Below are positions 51,989-64,000 of a stretch of DNA of 64,000 nucleotides, piece after piece (the stretch's first letter is position 1; each line of letters begins with the position of its first letter). The translations under genes were made by a program, and so were the position numbers. The notes beneath the pieces are model-generated. The model worked only from the letters and a program-made list of their open reading frames with translations. It had not been told where the DNA came from and did no database searches. Source of the stretch: Haliclona indistincta (taxonomy: Eukaryota > Porifera > Demospongiae > Haplosclerida > Chalinidae); NCBI GenBank assembly GCA_964017065.1, contig OZ024784.1, positions 18,319,490 to 18,383,489 on the forward strand, written 5' to 3'.

Positions 51989-53193
51989 CTATACACGAGT
52001 GTCGTGTGTGGTTGGTGTCTCTACACTGAGTTCTTTGGGTCCTTCTGGTCTATATTCTGTCCTAGCAAATCGAGCTAAGTTAGCTACCACTAAATCGTAC
52101 GCTGCTCCTCCTATTGGGCCCCCTATGAGGGGTCCCACTATGTACAGCCAGAATCCTCCTCGTGGTCCAGGTATAGCAATTGAGCCCCAGCCAGCTATAG
52201 CTGCAACAAGCCGTGGACCAAAGTCCCTAGCTGGGTTGAACCCCGCCTGAGTAATTGGGGCATAAAGGCTAATGAGCATAGCCAAAGTGAACCCAATCAG
52301 CAGAGGCACTAGTGATTGGTTGACTGAAGTATTGTGACGATCAGTGAGAGAGAACACTGTGAACACCAGTATAGCAGTGCCCCAAAACTCGACAAACAGT
52401 GCCACAGCAGGTGATGCTACTGAGAGACTGGTCAGGTGGTTATGGCTGTACACTGCTGGATTAGGGAAGTACTCTCCAAACAGCATTGCTGAGAGTTGAC
52501 TACCGTCTGCACCACGAGTGATGTTGTTGTCTGCTTCAAAATTAGAGATGGCTTGACCATATGTAGCTAATAACAGACCTCCAGCTGCTACTCCTCCTAG
52601 CAACTGGGCCAGCATGTATGGTACCACCTTCCACCAGACAAAAGAGCGGCATCTCACAGTAGCAAACGCCAGTGTCAAAGCTGGATTGAGATGAGCATCA
52701 GAGAACGAGGCAGTCAAATAGATACTCATTGCAACACCCAGACAATTGACCACAGCAACCTGCCATAATCCAACATGAGCCCCTAAAATAGAAAGACGGT
52801 AAAATCAAACAGCACTTAAGTAGCTAGCTGACCTGCAACTACTGATACAGCCACAGAAGTGCAGATGACCAGTGTGAGCAGACAGGTACCTATGAACTCG
52901 CCAGCCATTGCTGCTAGCATTGTGCGCAATACTTTGTGCCTCAGATTAATGCACTGATGTTGCTCCGCTAAATTGTGCTCTCCACTACTCTGCTCTTGTC
53001 TGGCAATCAGTGACCTAGTATCATCTTCATCTTCATTGACCAATGTCAGCTCCATTTTGAAATCGCGCAGAGGCAATCGTCTGCTACCACCAGCTTGCCT
53101 ACAGTAGGCGGTGTTGGTAGCAGGATCGAGCCGGCACGGTACCGTCTCTGCGGAGGATACATCTTCATCACCAAATTGACATGAGAGAGACAT
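51989..53193 (-). CDS. Aquaglyceroporin, copy 1
   Basis: Two exons: 52833-53193 (MSLSCQFGDEDVSSAETVPC, cytoplasmic N-terminus, first helix AMAGEFIGTCLLTLVI) and 51989-52782 (remaining helices). The two pore motifs are HLNPALTLAFA and GFNPARDFGPR; the Asp after NPAR is typical of glycerol-conducting aquaporins. The C-terminus is short (PEGPKELSVETPTTHD). Compared with copy 2 it has NPAL instead of NPAV and NCLG instead of IGLG. Only about 20 bases upstream of the ATG are shared with copy 2; beyond that lies the fold-back element, so its promoter differs. It converges on RAD51 with 124 bases between stops. Confidence 0.92.
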
Positions 53194-53233
53194 TGAGGGC
53201 GTGACCAATCAGCTACCACCCATGAAGCACCAG

Positions 53234-54623
53234 CAGGGGTACGACAAGCTAATTTATTCTGACGTAGATCTACTGCTGACGTAGCTTCACGTAGGCTAGG
53301 GTCCGCAATGAAAAAATCGACTGTCACAGATTCAGCGGGATTGCGTCTCAGCGTGTAGAGTGGGTTGACCTGGACATAGAACAGGTAAAGAGAGAAGCGC
53401 CAAGTCCTTCCTTTTTGCAGGAAAAACAAAAAATACTTAAAATAACGTGGGCGGAGCTAGCCAATCGCAATTAAAATGCTTTTTATTCGAACAACATTCA
53501 ACGCCGAAGCCTAGTGATGTTGGTAAAGACGCTCAGGATCATGCTTTCAAGAATTCCGAGGTCTTCGACGTCGCAGCGTCCTTCGTGTGTTGTTTCCAGG
53601 TCATAATCTGAAAGGGGGCGGGGCTCCCGAGACTGCGAGAAAATACTTTTTGGGCTCGAGCGCTTTTGTACATTGTGCTGCAGCAACCCTATTGCAGATT
53701 TAACTAAGTTAGGTGACAATGTATCTGCACAGCAAATGTTATAAACTTTACATGCTTCCTTCTATCTGGCTCAAAAAATGTTTAAAATTTTTGAGCCAGA
53801 TGGAAGGAAATGCATAAACGTCATAAAACTTGCTGTGTAGATACATTAAACTTGCTGTGTAGATTATGACCTGGAAACAACACACAAAGGACGCTGCGAC
53901 GTCCAAGACCTCGGAATTCTTTAAAGTATGATCCTGAGCGTCTTTACGAACATCACTAAGCTTCGGCGTTGAATGTTGTTCGAATAAAAAGCATTTTAAT
54001 TGCGATTGGCTAGCTCCGCCCACGTTATTTTAAGTCTTTTTGTTTTTCCTGCAAAAAGGAAGGACTTGGCGCTTCTCTCTTTACCTGTTCTATGTTCGGG
54101 TCAACCCACTTTACACGCTGAGACGCAATCCCGCTGAATCTGCAACACTCGGTAAGTATGTTGCTAAAATAGATTCTACTGCCCAAGACCTTTCGTTTAA
54201 GCTACCGTACCCCACCCGTACCTCTTTTAGTTTTTGCAGTACAGAGAGATGAAGATAGAGAATTGGTTGGGAAAATTATTCACCCAAGAAAGCACCAACG
54301 TGATCAAAACAGCATTGCTATTATTCTAGAGCATCATTCGGTTAATAATGAAAAGAAATTGCGGCTGTGGCGCACAAACTCTGGCTGCAATACGCACAAA
54401 TGCTGTCCAATCACAGTAACAGCAGAAAACTTGTTTCAGCTATTTTCAGTAGATTGTTCTGGAATATTACTTGCCTTGACCTGGAGTGTAAACAATGCAC
54501 ATTTGAGCTCGATATCATGTACTATAGCGCGATGGCAAACTGTTTAAACTATCCTGCATACATTCCAAAGCCGTGTCGTATGTCAGCAATACGTCATATT
54601 AAATTAGCTTGTCATACCCCCCT
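53234..54623. mobile_element. Fold-back element at the aquaporin duplication junction
   Basis: Outer inverted ends CAGGGG..ACAAGCTAATTTATTCTGACGTA (53234-53266) and its near complement (54590-54623). Inside are long inverted arms at 53329-53609 and 53861-54141, plus a central palindrome around 53757-53812 (CTTCCTTCTATCTGGCTC versus GAGCCAGATGGAAGG). Each long arm contains the same reading frame (FFLQKGRTWRFSLYLFYV). The right side has about 450 extra bases, including open frames at 54263-54711 that I do not recognise. No convincing target-site duplication was seen. Confidence 0.8.
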
Positions 54624-54688
54624 GGTATGGACTGCATCAATTGTATCATTATTTACAAACAAAAAAATCTTGAATTTTCAAATAAAGT

Positions 54689-55908
54689 CTATAAGCGAGT
54701 GTCGTGTATGATTGGTGTCTCTACACCGTGTTCTTTGGGTCCTTCTGGTCTATATTCTGTCCTAGCAAATCGAGCTAAGTTAGCTACTACTAAATCATAT
54801 GCAGCTCCTCCTATTGGGCCCCCTATGAGGGGTCCTAGTATGTACACCCAGAATCCTCCTCGTGGTCCAGGTACAGCAATTGAGCCCCAGCCAGCTATAG
54901 CTGCAACAAGCCGTGGACCAAAGTCTCTAGCTGGGTTGAACCCCGCCTGAGTAATTGGGGCATAAAGGCTAATGAGCATAGCCACAGTGAACCCAATCAG
55001 CAGAGGCACTAGTGATTGGTTGACTGAAGTATTGTGACGATCAGTGAGAGCGAACACTGTGAACACCAGTATAGCAGTGCCCCAACACTCGACAAACAGT
55101 GCCACAGCAGGTGATGCTACTGAGAGACTGGTCAGGTGGTTATGGCTGTACACTGCTGGATTAGGGAAGTACTCTCCAAACAGCATTGCTGAGAGTTGAC
55201 TGCCGTCTGCACCACGAGTGATGTTGTTGTCTGCTTCAAAATTAGAGATGGCTTGACCATATGTAGCTAATAACAGACCTCCAGCTGCTACTCCTCCTAG
55301 CAACTGGGCCAGCATGTATGGTACCACCTTCCACCAGACAAAAGAGCGGCATCTCACAGTAGCAAACGCCAGTGTTACAGCTGGATTGAGATGAGCATCG
55401 GAGAACGAGGCAGTCAAATAGATACTCATTGCAACACCGAGACCAATGACCACAGCAACCTGCCATAATCCAACATGAGCCCCTAAAATAGAAAGACGGT
55501 AAAATCAAACAGCACATAAGTAGCAAGCTGACCTGCAACTACTGATACAGCCACAGAAGTGCAGATGACCAGTGTGAGCAGACAGGTACCTATGAACTCG
55601 CCAGCCATTGCTGCTAGCATTGTGCGCAATACTTTGTGTCTCAGATTAATGCACTGATGTTGCTCCGCTAAATTGTGCTCTCCACTGCTCTGCTCTTGTC
55701 TGGCAATCAGTGAACTAGTCTCATCTTCCCGAGCGTCTTCCTCATCTTCATTGACCAATGTCAGCTCCATTTTGAAATCACGCAGAGGCAATTGTCTGCT
55801 ACCACCAGCTTGCCTGCAGTAGGCGGTGTTGGTAGCAGGATCGAGCCGGCACGGTACCGTCTCTGCGGAGGATACATCTTCATCACCAAATCGACACGAG
55901 AGAGACAT
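54689..55908 (-). CDS. Aquaglyceroporin, copy 2
   Basis: Same two-exon structure as copy 1 (55533-55908 and 54689-55482), nearly identical over the second exon. Pore motifs are HLNPAVTLAFA and GFNPARDFGPR. The N-terminal exon has a five-residue insertion in the acidic linker (EDEEDAREDETS versus EDEDDTRS). It probably keeps the original promoter, since it is head-to-head with RFWD3 with 47 bases between start codons. Confidence 0.92.
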
Positions 55909-55955
55909 TGAGGGCGTGACCGATCAGCTGTTTAGCTGGATCACGTGATTTAGGC
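55909..55955. promoter_or_regulatory. Very short bidirectional promoter interval, aquaporin copy 2 / RFWD3
   Basis: Only 47 bases between divergent ATGs. It contains ATCACGTGAT (55940-55949) within the same 14-mer CTGGATCACGTGAT found in the PPP2R5/Delta-1 interval. If RFWD3 uses its second or third in-frame ATG (55971 or 55986), the gap is still under 80 bases. Confidence 0.5.
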
Positions 55956-57224
55956 GTGACTTGCAATTCCATGGGCGGCAATGCAATGTCTAATACCGGT
56001 ACCTCTCGAGCAGTCGAGGCGCCGATTGAGGACACTACAGTAGTACCAGATAGAGAGGAACAGGTTACTGAAGAAGCACACCACAGGGACTATGGGAGAC
56101 CTTCAGGCAGCACAGCAGATCCTGTTGTAGGCGTGGTCGAGACAGATTCGTCACGTGATAGAACTCCAAGACTACCCAATCTAGCAGCAGCTGCTTTAGA
56201 GAGACTAGCCAGTGCAGTCACACCTCATGATGAGTCAGCGGATGATTTCCAACCTGTCAGAAAGAAGCGCAGACTCAAAGAAGCTGCTGAAGAAGAATGT
56301 GATGAGGAGGAGGAGGGTCAAAATGATGTGAGAGTGTGTTTGAGGAGAGTGGTATGATATTAGGTTTCTTCTGCAGGGTCAGTCTTGTTCTATTTGCTTT
56401 GAGCCTTGGTCTAACTCAGGCGGTCATAGACTTGCGTCACTGAAATGTGGGCACCTGTTTGGATTAAAGTATGCGGCATACACAACTCTCTCACTCACTG
56501 TTAATTCTTATGTTCAGTTGTATTGAAAAATGGTTAAAGGGACAAGGTGAGAGATGTCCGCAGTGCAATGCTAAAGCAAAGAAAGTGGATATCAGAATCA
56601 TCTTTGCAAAATCAATATCAGTTATTGATACCTCAGAGAAGGATAGAGCTCTCAAAGTATGTGGAAGTAACTCGTGCTACTAAAGAGCTACTCACTTATT
56701 CACTTATTTTATTCACTCACTTTAGGAGCTGGAAGAGGAGAAGCAGTGCAGGATACGTGCTCAGAAGTCGGAGGCCCAGGTGCTGCTGCAGTACCAGCTA
56801 GCCAAGACTGAGTGTGAGAGAATGAAATCAGAACTAAAGAAGCTAAGAGAACAGTGAGTGTGTGTATCATATTAGGCCCTTCACTTAGCATCTTGTTTCT
56901 AGACTAGAGGAGTATAATACTAAGGGTCACACTAGTGAAGGCACTGACCACGCCCATACAGACACGCCTCCATCATGTAGTCAAGACTCTAATACTGGTG
57001 ATGGTGGTGGCAGCTACAAACTGGTCAAATCCATATCAGTATCAACTGTGAGTGACACCAAAACAGGTTTTGATCTTGTAGTCTGTTCCTGCTAGACCGG
57101 AGGTGCTCGTGTGATGGCGTATGACAGCTCATCTGGTATGATAGTAGCTTCCAAACCCTCCAATAACCAGCTCATCACTGGACATGGTCTAGTCAAAGTG
57201 AGTCACAGTGCTAAACCCTGTCAA

Positions 57225-57290
<66 letters not shown>

Positions 57291-58590
57291 CTTCCTCTGT
57301 CTTTCTCCAGGTCAGTCTGTTTGATCTGCGTGCTAGTGAGTTTGTTGGGGTCCACAGCAAGGTGGTGCGCGATGTTCAGTTCAGTCCTCGTGGCGATGGT
57401 CTGACACTAACTGCTGGAATGGATAAGACTCTCAAACTAACCAGTATGCACAGCAACGCCATTGTGCTCAGGTCAGTCATGTGACCAGTGTGATCGTCAT
57501 GTGATCTTGTAGCTGTATAACACAGCTATGATCTACCAGTAGCAGCCTGGGCGTGTTGCTGGAGTGAGGATGACAACAACAGTGTATACTGTGGTCTTGC
57601 TAATGGAACAATACTGAACTTCGACCTGCGTAACACATCTCATCATGTAAATCAGTTGAAACGTGCTGAGGGCGGGTCAGTGCCCATCACCTCACTCAGC
57701 TATGTACCACTGTGCCGTGCCTCAACACTCAAGTGAGTTGGTCCTTGTTGCATGTGGTCAAGTGGTCTCTCTTTCTTTCTCCAGTTGCAGTGGTTTGCTT
57801 GCTGGTTCATTAGATGGTAGTGTATTCTGGCAGTCAACTAGTGATGGGGCGTTTGAACATCACAGCTTAGACTCAATACCAGGTTACCCATGACTACCAT
57901 GTGACCACACCCACTCACTGTTCACCACAGGGTCGTGTTCTAGCATATCGTTTGAGCCCATCACTCGTCACTGCTTGGTGTCCCTTCGTCCATCAAAGCG
58001 TGTAAACCATGCTCGACATGTGGTAATGCTCTCACACAGCCTTCCTTGCAAACCTGTCTCCCTCAATCACTCTCTCCAGGTGTGTCAGCTTCACAACACT
58101 CCGCTAGGTCAACCCCTCACCTGCCAGCCTCTCCATCAGTTCAACGGTGGAAGCACCCATCGTCTTCTATCTCGCTCTCATCTCTTTCTCTGGCCCAACA
58201 CTAACAAGTCTAGACTATCAGTTGCTTTTGGAGACGAGGCCTCGAAATCAGTGAGTGTAACATGCTGTGTGATCTCTCTAGTAGCTAATGCACTTGTTTG
58301 CTCTTTGCTTAGTTGTTTGGATTTTTAAGAGTCTATACCATTTCATAAACACAGTCTTTATTGCATCAACAACCTCATCGTCATTCCTATACTCTCTCTC
58401 TCTCTCTCAGACACAACTCTGGGATGTCTCCACAGACGCTAAACTGCAGCAACTCCAGACCAGTGGAGAGCCTACTCTTGACATCACTGCCATCCAGTAC
58501 AGCAACAATTCGTTGCTGACGGCACTGACAGAGTCTAAACTACATGTATTCCAATGGGAGCCCACCACCAGCCGCTCTACAACTCAATAA
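55956..58590 (+). CDS. RFWD3: RFWD3 homolog (RING, coiled coil, WD40 E3 ligase)
   Basis: Starts [13 protein letters not shown], with an acidic N-terminus ([18 protein letters not shown]). The RING finger is split by an intron: [20 protein letters not shown] and CGHLFGL, then [30 protein letters not shown] follows, then a coiled coil ([20 protein letters not shown]) and WD40-like repeats ([51 protein letters not shown]), ending at 58590. Vertebrate RFWD3 (FANCW) ubiquitinates RPA and RAD51 during interstrand crosslink repair. The intron at 57199-57311 contains a (CT)n run ending at its acceptor. RAD51 lies about 4 kb away. The RING-plus-coil order makes the family call strong. Confidence 0.93.
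57229..57288. repeat. (CT)n microsatellite in an RFWD3 intron
   Basis: About 30 units on the sense strand, a few bases upstream of the TTTCTCCAG acceptor. Confidence 0.95.
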
Positions 58591-59142
58591 TAATATATTT
58601 CCATGTGATATCACTATAATATTCACTCGCAGTCATATCAATAATCGTTTCAAAATCTGAGGCCTTAGTGGAAACATTTGCATTAATACCTTGAACAGAA
58701 GAGGTCATTGCAACATTTTTTTATTGAAGTCGCACACGTGAATCAAAAATTGCAGCAGTGTGCAATTTTACTGCTATGATACTCAGACCTACGCGTTGTT
58801 CACGATTTCATTCAAAACATCATTAATTGCTATAAATAATAATTATTGATTGAAATCACATGAGGTGATTGGTGAGTATGATATGTGATGAAGATGAATC
58901 AGGACACAAAACAACTGACTAATGGATAGATGACCCACAACGATCAAAGTGAAAGAGAAATGTGTACAAAACGAGTTTGAAAGTTTAGTTTGAAATATCT
59001 ACTACTATTATTGTTATTAAGTTTGCTTGTGGTTACACTATTTGGTAAAACCAACTGTGAGCATTGTGTTATGATACATGAAGTGTTATTGACAGACGCC
59101 TTGTGACAAGTGATGCGTTGAGGGTACCGGATGTGGGCGTGG
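58591..59142. other. Tail-to-tail interval, RFWD3 / ELM2-SANT gene
   Basis: About 550 bases of AT-rich sequence, expected to carry the two 3' UTRs. No gene or repeat was recognised. Confidence 0.6.
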
Positions 59143-62100
59143 TTAAGACTGCTTGACAATGTGTGACTTCATATGGGCAGAACGACTCTTCACTTTAGTG
59201 AAAACCCTGCGAGAAATAATTATGGTAAAATTATAAGGTGTTGAGGAAAATTTCAAAAATAATTGCATTCTCCATAGCCATAATGTAGAAAATTTCATGC
59301 ATGAAAAATTAGGGTTTTTTGTGGGTTTTTTAAAGCACGAAAATTTTCGTGCATTCCCTATACATTGAAGCAACAAACTTTTACCCACGAAAATTTCTAC
59401 GGTACCATAGACCACAAGTATTTCATGGACAAGGATGTCACTACAGAATTTGTTCTTACAAAAATTATAAGCAAATTACTGAAAACAATATTAGTAAATA
59501 GATAAAGTGCATACGACATACCTGCCACATCTATTGCAAGGGTAGAAACCATCTCTATCTGCTGGACTGGAGCTGTTAGCTTTCCTTGAGCGCACTAGCG
59601 AGGACCTGACTCGTCCAGGAGAGGGTTTGGGGCTAGGTGTGTGAGCAGCCAGAGAGTGAGCAGGGCTGCGTGGTTGAGGGAGGTCCATGACCATAGTCTT
59701 GGCGACTTCCAGCTGGTGACTGGTGTGCCTGTCCTCGAGCCTGGATCGATGAGGAGCTACAGCACTACCAAACAGAGAGGATGAAGGGTAGCCCATGATG
59801 ACTGGTGATGGACCACTACTCTCAGGACCATTCTCAACATCATTCTTCTTAGGATACCAACTAAACAAGAAGAAGTCATGAAAGAGACTAGTATGGAGAG
59901 AAAGAGACTCACCTTCCTCCATGGACACGTATATGACCATTCAGAGCAAATATTGAGGTGTAGACCTAGGAGAGTTATGAATGAGAAATTTATCAAACAT
60001 AATGTGCGTATTTCAAATTCATGAACAGATCATGAATATACTGTTCATGAATATAATTGTACTATTATTGTACTTGACAAAAGTTTTAAGTGAAAAAAAC
60101 AGCCCTGCTCATGGTATTTGTATGCAATAACAACTTGTATTCTATTTGACCAACCTGATTGCAGCCCGGGTACTTGCAGTGGTGCTCCTGGATAGGTGGG
60201 TTATTGAGTAGATGAGGAGGAACGTATGCCCGAGGGAGATGCTCCATGATCTCATGAGGGAGAGAGCCGGCAGAGTTGTGGAGAGACCGACCAGAGGTTA
60301 AATATCGAGCAGAAGAGGACGGGTTTGAGGAGTGAAGCTCCAGGTCCCCTGAGGCAGATGATCCTGAACTAGAGGCAGCAGATGGAGGACGAACACTAGT
60401 CTCATCCTCTTCACTCAAGATCTGTGTGATGATGTGTGATAAGTGAGGGTGATATCAGTGAGTATCAACACTAACCTCCTCACTGACGTGCCTGTTCCGT
60501 CCACGATACTCATCACTGCAGTATTTCTTCCAACTATAGTAATACTCCACTACCTCTGAGAGCTGTTTGTTCTCCAATGCACTGCGGACCAGAGCGAAGT
60601 GCTTGTGGTGCACTCGATAAGCGTGACGAAACTGTTGTCTCTCCCTACCTGTCCAACGCTTGGAACCTACACAAAGACAATGTACTTGATGGATCATTGG
60701 AGGAAAGCAGTATTACCAGTGTAGTTGTAAGTAGCCATTGGGTCGTCACGTGATACAGCTGATTTTCCGGTAACTAGCAAACGAACAGCTTCCTACAGAG
60801 CACAAGAGTGATTGAGTGAGTGCATAAGCAAGTGAGTGAGTGAGTATTCAAGTACCTTGATGGATCCTTTGGTTTGGTAAAGAGTGTGTAAAGCAAACTC
60901 TTTGTTGCGGCCAGCGTGAGGCATCACTGGGGAGCAGGCTAACTCAAGGTAGCCGTCAACTGTATCTTCCTCTTCCTGTGTGAGATCTGGCGGTGGTTTC
61001 CACACTCTAATAGCCTTGTGCACAGTATCTGCAGGTGATTCATCTTTACAGAACGAAATACCAGTTAAAACAAACGGAAAACCAATTCTTTGCTTACCTG
61101 GGTTGCATTTAGGCAGCTCGGCTTGGAATTCTTTGCCAACATTGATTTTTCTGCAAGAAAAGAGAAATTGACATCTAAACCAGCGCTTGTAGTTAAACCA
61201 CTCACGGTTCAGTATAACTGAAGGAGTCTTCTGATTCAGACACACGCTCACTTCCTGGAACATGAAACACAAGATGAGTAACTGAGCTATGTGCAAAGGC
61301 ATTGTCGATATGTTGACATTGATCATTGCTAACATTATTCTTACAATGTGTGTATGTGATAAACTACAAATCCACACGGCTCTGTATAGCACTTCACACA
61401 TGTATTACATTTTCACAAAAAACGTCGAAAATTTGTTAATTTGCTTACCCTTTCTCTGCCATATTTTATTTGGTGTGCAGGGCACTTGAGGTGTAGCAGG
61501 TCCACCACTGGTTATATTAGAGAGCATCGTCATGGAACGAGAGGGGCTCAGAATAGGGGGCGGAGTATAGGGTGGAGAGAAACTGGTCAGCTTCTGGCGA
61601 TCATGATGGTGGAGCAGAGGACTTGAGTGGGAGGGAATTGAGATGTTCCCTGGACGATGCTTCTTAGAAGCAGCTGAATTGATCTCCTTCATTCCGTTCC
61701 TGCTGTCAATGCGCTCCAGTTCAGCAGCTGCTCTGCACAGGTCATCCAGAGTAGGACCAGTACGAGAGTGAAGATTCCTCTCCTCTTCTCTCTGCAAAGA
61801 GCTGTTCTTTTCCTTAGAATACTAAAGCATAAAAAATCATCATAAAACAGAGTAAGAAATGCTACAGACCTTTCTACTACTGGAGGAATTCTTGCTTGAT
61901 GTGCTAGGCACCTTCTTTTCCTTCTCCTTCTTCCTGGTTGGTTCATCTCCTTGCTTTCCATCCTCATTGCTGTGTTTGTCTCTCACGTGCTGCTTCAGCT
62001 GCTCTCTCACAAAATTATCAGAGAGAGGAGTGGGAGAGGGGGGCTTGGGCTGCTCTTTGGTCTGTTGCTGCTGTTGATCCTTCTGCTGTTGTTGCTGCTG

Positions 62101-62174
62101 CATCTGCTGTATAGCTTGGTAAGGCTGGAAGAGAGGAAGGATAGTGACTAATGTGACACACACCCACCCACACA

Positions 62175-62206
<32 letters not shown>

Positions 62207-64000
62207 TGCACACCCACACGCACAATACCTTTCTAGTCCAGTCAAATCCACCGTGCAGTCGCATGTGTCCATTGAGAGCTTTGTTGTTTTTGAAATGCCT
62301 ACCACACTCCGGGCAGTCTACTGGTTGGTTAGACCTGCAGGAAGCATGTAGTGATCAAGGTAATATACACATGTGTGTGTATGCTTACCTCTGGTCATCA
62401 TGAAATAAGTTCAATGGAAATCTTGGCTCCTGTGAGAGTATAGTCAATAAAAGTCAATGTAGTGTATGTATGTATAATTACATGTATGTGGGTGTGTGCT
62501 CAATGTAGTGTGTGTGCTTGCTACTGCAGCTTACACTGGTTCCAGTAGTGGGTTTTATCGTGGTTGGACTGGGCATCATTGGAGGGCGCTGAGCAGAATG
62601 AGGAGGTACCTGCAGTATAGAGAAGAAGAGAGATAGTTTCAGACATTGTTAAGTACTCACGCTCCATTCCATCGGAATCACATAGGATGGTAGGTAGCTA
62701 GCTGGTGGGTGAGGGGCGTAGTGACACATGGGCATCTCCATAGCTGAGAGAGAGGGCAGAGAATGTGAGGTGGTGTGTGAGGAGACAACATACCATGAGG
62801 AGTGGTAGGGCTGGGCCCAGGAGGAGGAATGGAGGGAGTGGATGGAGAGGTCTTCTGTGGCTGGTCACCTCCACTGCCGCTTGACTCTGACTTCTGAGCA
62901 AAGACAGCATAAATACAGTAACTGTATTGAATCACTAATACAAGCTACCATAAGGGAAACTTTGGCTGTATAAAAACACATAAACCAGCCATATAAATGC
63001 ATTTTTGTGCTCATGGATTACTTTAGAAGTTAGTTGAGCAAACTGTGGAACCACTCAATTTCCCATTTACAAGTATCAACAAACAAAGCCCAACACATCG
63101 AGGACTCACCTGTGCAGGAGTGCTGGTAGTATTTGAGGAGGTAGTAGTTGATGACGTGGTTGAGGAAGAAGCGGTGGTGGAGGTGGATGCAGGTTGTGGC
63201 GGTAGGGAGGCAGGATGAGCTCGAGGGTGAGGGAACCCGTGGTAAGACATGTCTTCCTGATAACCAGCGTACATGTGATAGTGTTCTGGTGGAGGGTACG
63301 GATAGGAGGGAGACGAAGGAACGAGGAACGATCCGTACGGTGCTGAGAAGGGAGGGTAACCAGAAATAAATGGATGAGGAGGCATTGGATGCATCTCATC
63401 GATGGGCGGGAACGGGTGGTAAGGAAAATGCCCCTCACCGGGTGAGGAGTGAGTAGGAGCGTGAGGCTGTTTAGACGAGCTAGGTGCCTCAGTAGATGGC
63501 TTGTTGTTGCCCGATAGTACGCTTACAATGACTGAAGACGTCTTCACTGGATTGTCTCCTGCACTCACTGGCTTGGGTCCACTGCTAGCTGGAGCTGTTG
63601 ATGTCTTCTCTTCTGATTCTTTCTCGACCTTCACTGACACAGTGTCATTGTCAGTAGACTCATCTTGACTGGCGTTCTCTTGCTCCTTCTTATCCTCAGA
63701 TGCAGCAGCAGGCTCTGCAATCTCTGTACTCTCCTTTACCTGGTCTTCCTCCATCTCTTCACAATTCTCTTCTTCCTGTGAGTCCCTTGAAGTCTTGTCT
63801 GCCACAGGTGCACTGTCTTCATTCTCTTCCTTTGTCTTGGATTTTGTCACGTCAGGTTCAGGCTTCCTCTTGGGTGGTCTTCCTCTGCGCTTGCCTCTAG
63901 TTGGTGGTTGCATTGGAGAGTTCTTCTTTGCTTCTGTTATTTCAACAACATCAACCTTATCTGCACTCTTCTCTGGTGGAGTGGCATCTAGTCTAGAGCC
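59143..64000 (-). CDS. ELM2-SANT zinc-finger protein (TRERF1/MIDEAS/ZNF541-like), 5' end outside the window
   Basis: Read from the right edge, the frame is open: an N-terminal region with an AT-hook (GKRRGRPPKRKP near 63880), acidic and Ser-rich stretches, a Pro/Tyr-rich segment, and a C2H2 finger (CPECGRHFKNNKALNGHMRL). Next comes an ELM2 region (INVGKEFQAELPKC; IRVWKPPPDLTQEEEDTVDG), a SANT domain (RWTGRERQQFRHAYRVHHKH, VVEYYYSWKKYCSDEYRG), a second C2H2 finger (CKYPGCNQVYTSIFALNGHI) and a C-terminal C2H2 finger (CNRCGRVFTKVKSRSAHMKS) ending at 59143. This order matches the TRERF1/MIDEAS/ZNF541 family, scaffolds of the HDAC1/2 MiDAC deacetylase complex. The gene is probably a single ancestor of the vertebrate trio. 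Confidence 0.9.

Noticed and set aside
52000..52250. Plus-strand frames antisense to the aquaporins
   Set aside because: They mirror conserved aquaporin coding sequence and lack their own splice or family support; the same holds for 54609-54950.

Overview
This is a eukaryotic nuclear window, most likely from a demosponge (Amphimedon-like). That placement is inferred from content: short introns (46, 51 and 52 bases are the shortest I can place), tightly packed animal-specific genes, a tandem cluster of three Notch ligands with MNNL, DSL and EGF domains, and Hippo-pathway, MiDAC and centromere-licensing genes. I could not search a database. All coding regions were assembled by eye from open frames, splice signals and family conservation, so exon ends may be off by a few codons.

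Layout from left to right: the 3' end of MEA1 (+); PPP2R5/B56 (-); three tandem Delta genes (+), the third with a mobile-element insertion and a 145-bp palindrome in one intron; an SLC46 transporter (-); PP1 catalytic subunit (+); Salvador/SAV1 (-) with an unusual C-terminal array of PPxY motifs; radial spoke head RSPH4/6 (+); RBM25 (-); an F-box plus RCC1-repeat protein (+); a partial KNL2/MIS18BP1-like locus A (-); an almost exactly 6-kb P-superfamily DNA transposon with perfect 54-bp terminal repeats and two convergent genes; a longer KNL2/MIS18BP1-like locus B (-); RAD51 (+); two tandem aquaglyceroporins (-) separated by a fold-back element; RFWD3 (+); and a TRERF1/MIDEAS/ZNF541-like ELM2-SANT zinc-finger gene (-) that runs off the right edge.

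The gene order is strikingly regular. Apart from tandem duplicates, strands alternate, so genes sit in head-to-head pairs whose start codons are 48 to 411 bases apart and in close tail-to-tail pairs. Some pairings make functional sense: KNL2 and RAD51 share a promoter interval with E2F-like sites, and RAD51 lies near RFWD3, the ligase known in vertebrates to act on RAD51 and RPA. The convergent MEA1-PPP2R5 pair matches the human arrangement at 6p21.1 as I recall it.

The most unusual items are the bigenic P element, the KNL2 duplication with exchanged DNA-binding modules, the SAV1 PPxY array, the in-frame GC-AG intron of RAD51, the fold-back element at the aquaporin duplication junction, and the (CT)n microsatellites that lie on the sense strand just upstream of 3' splice sites in many genes of both orientations.
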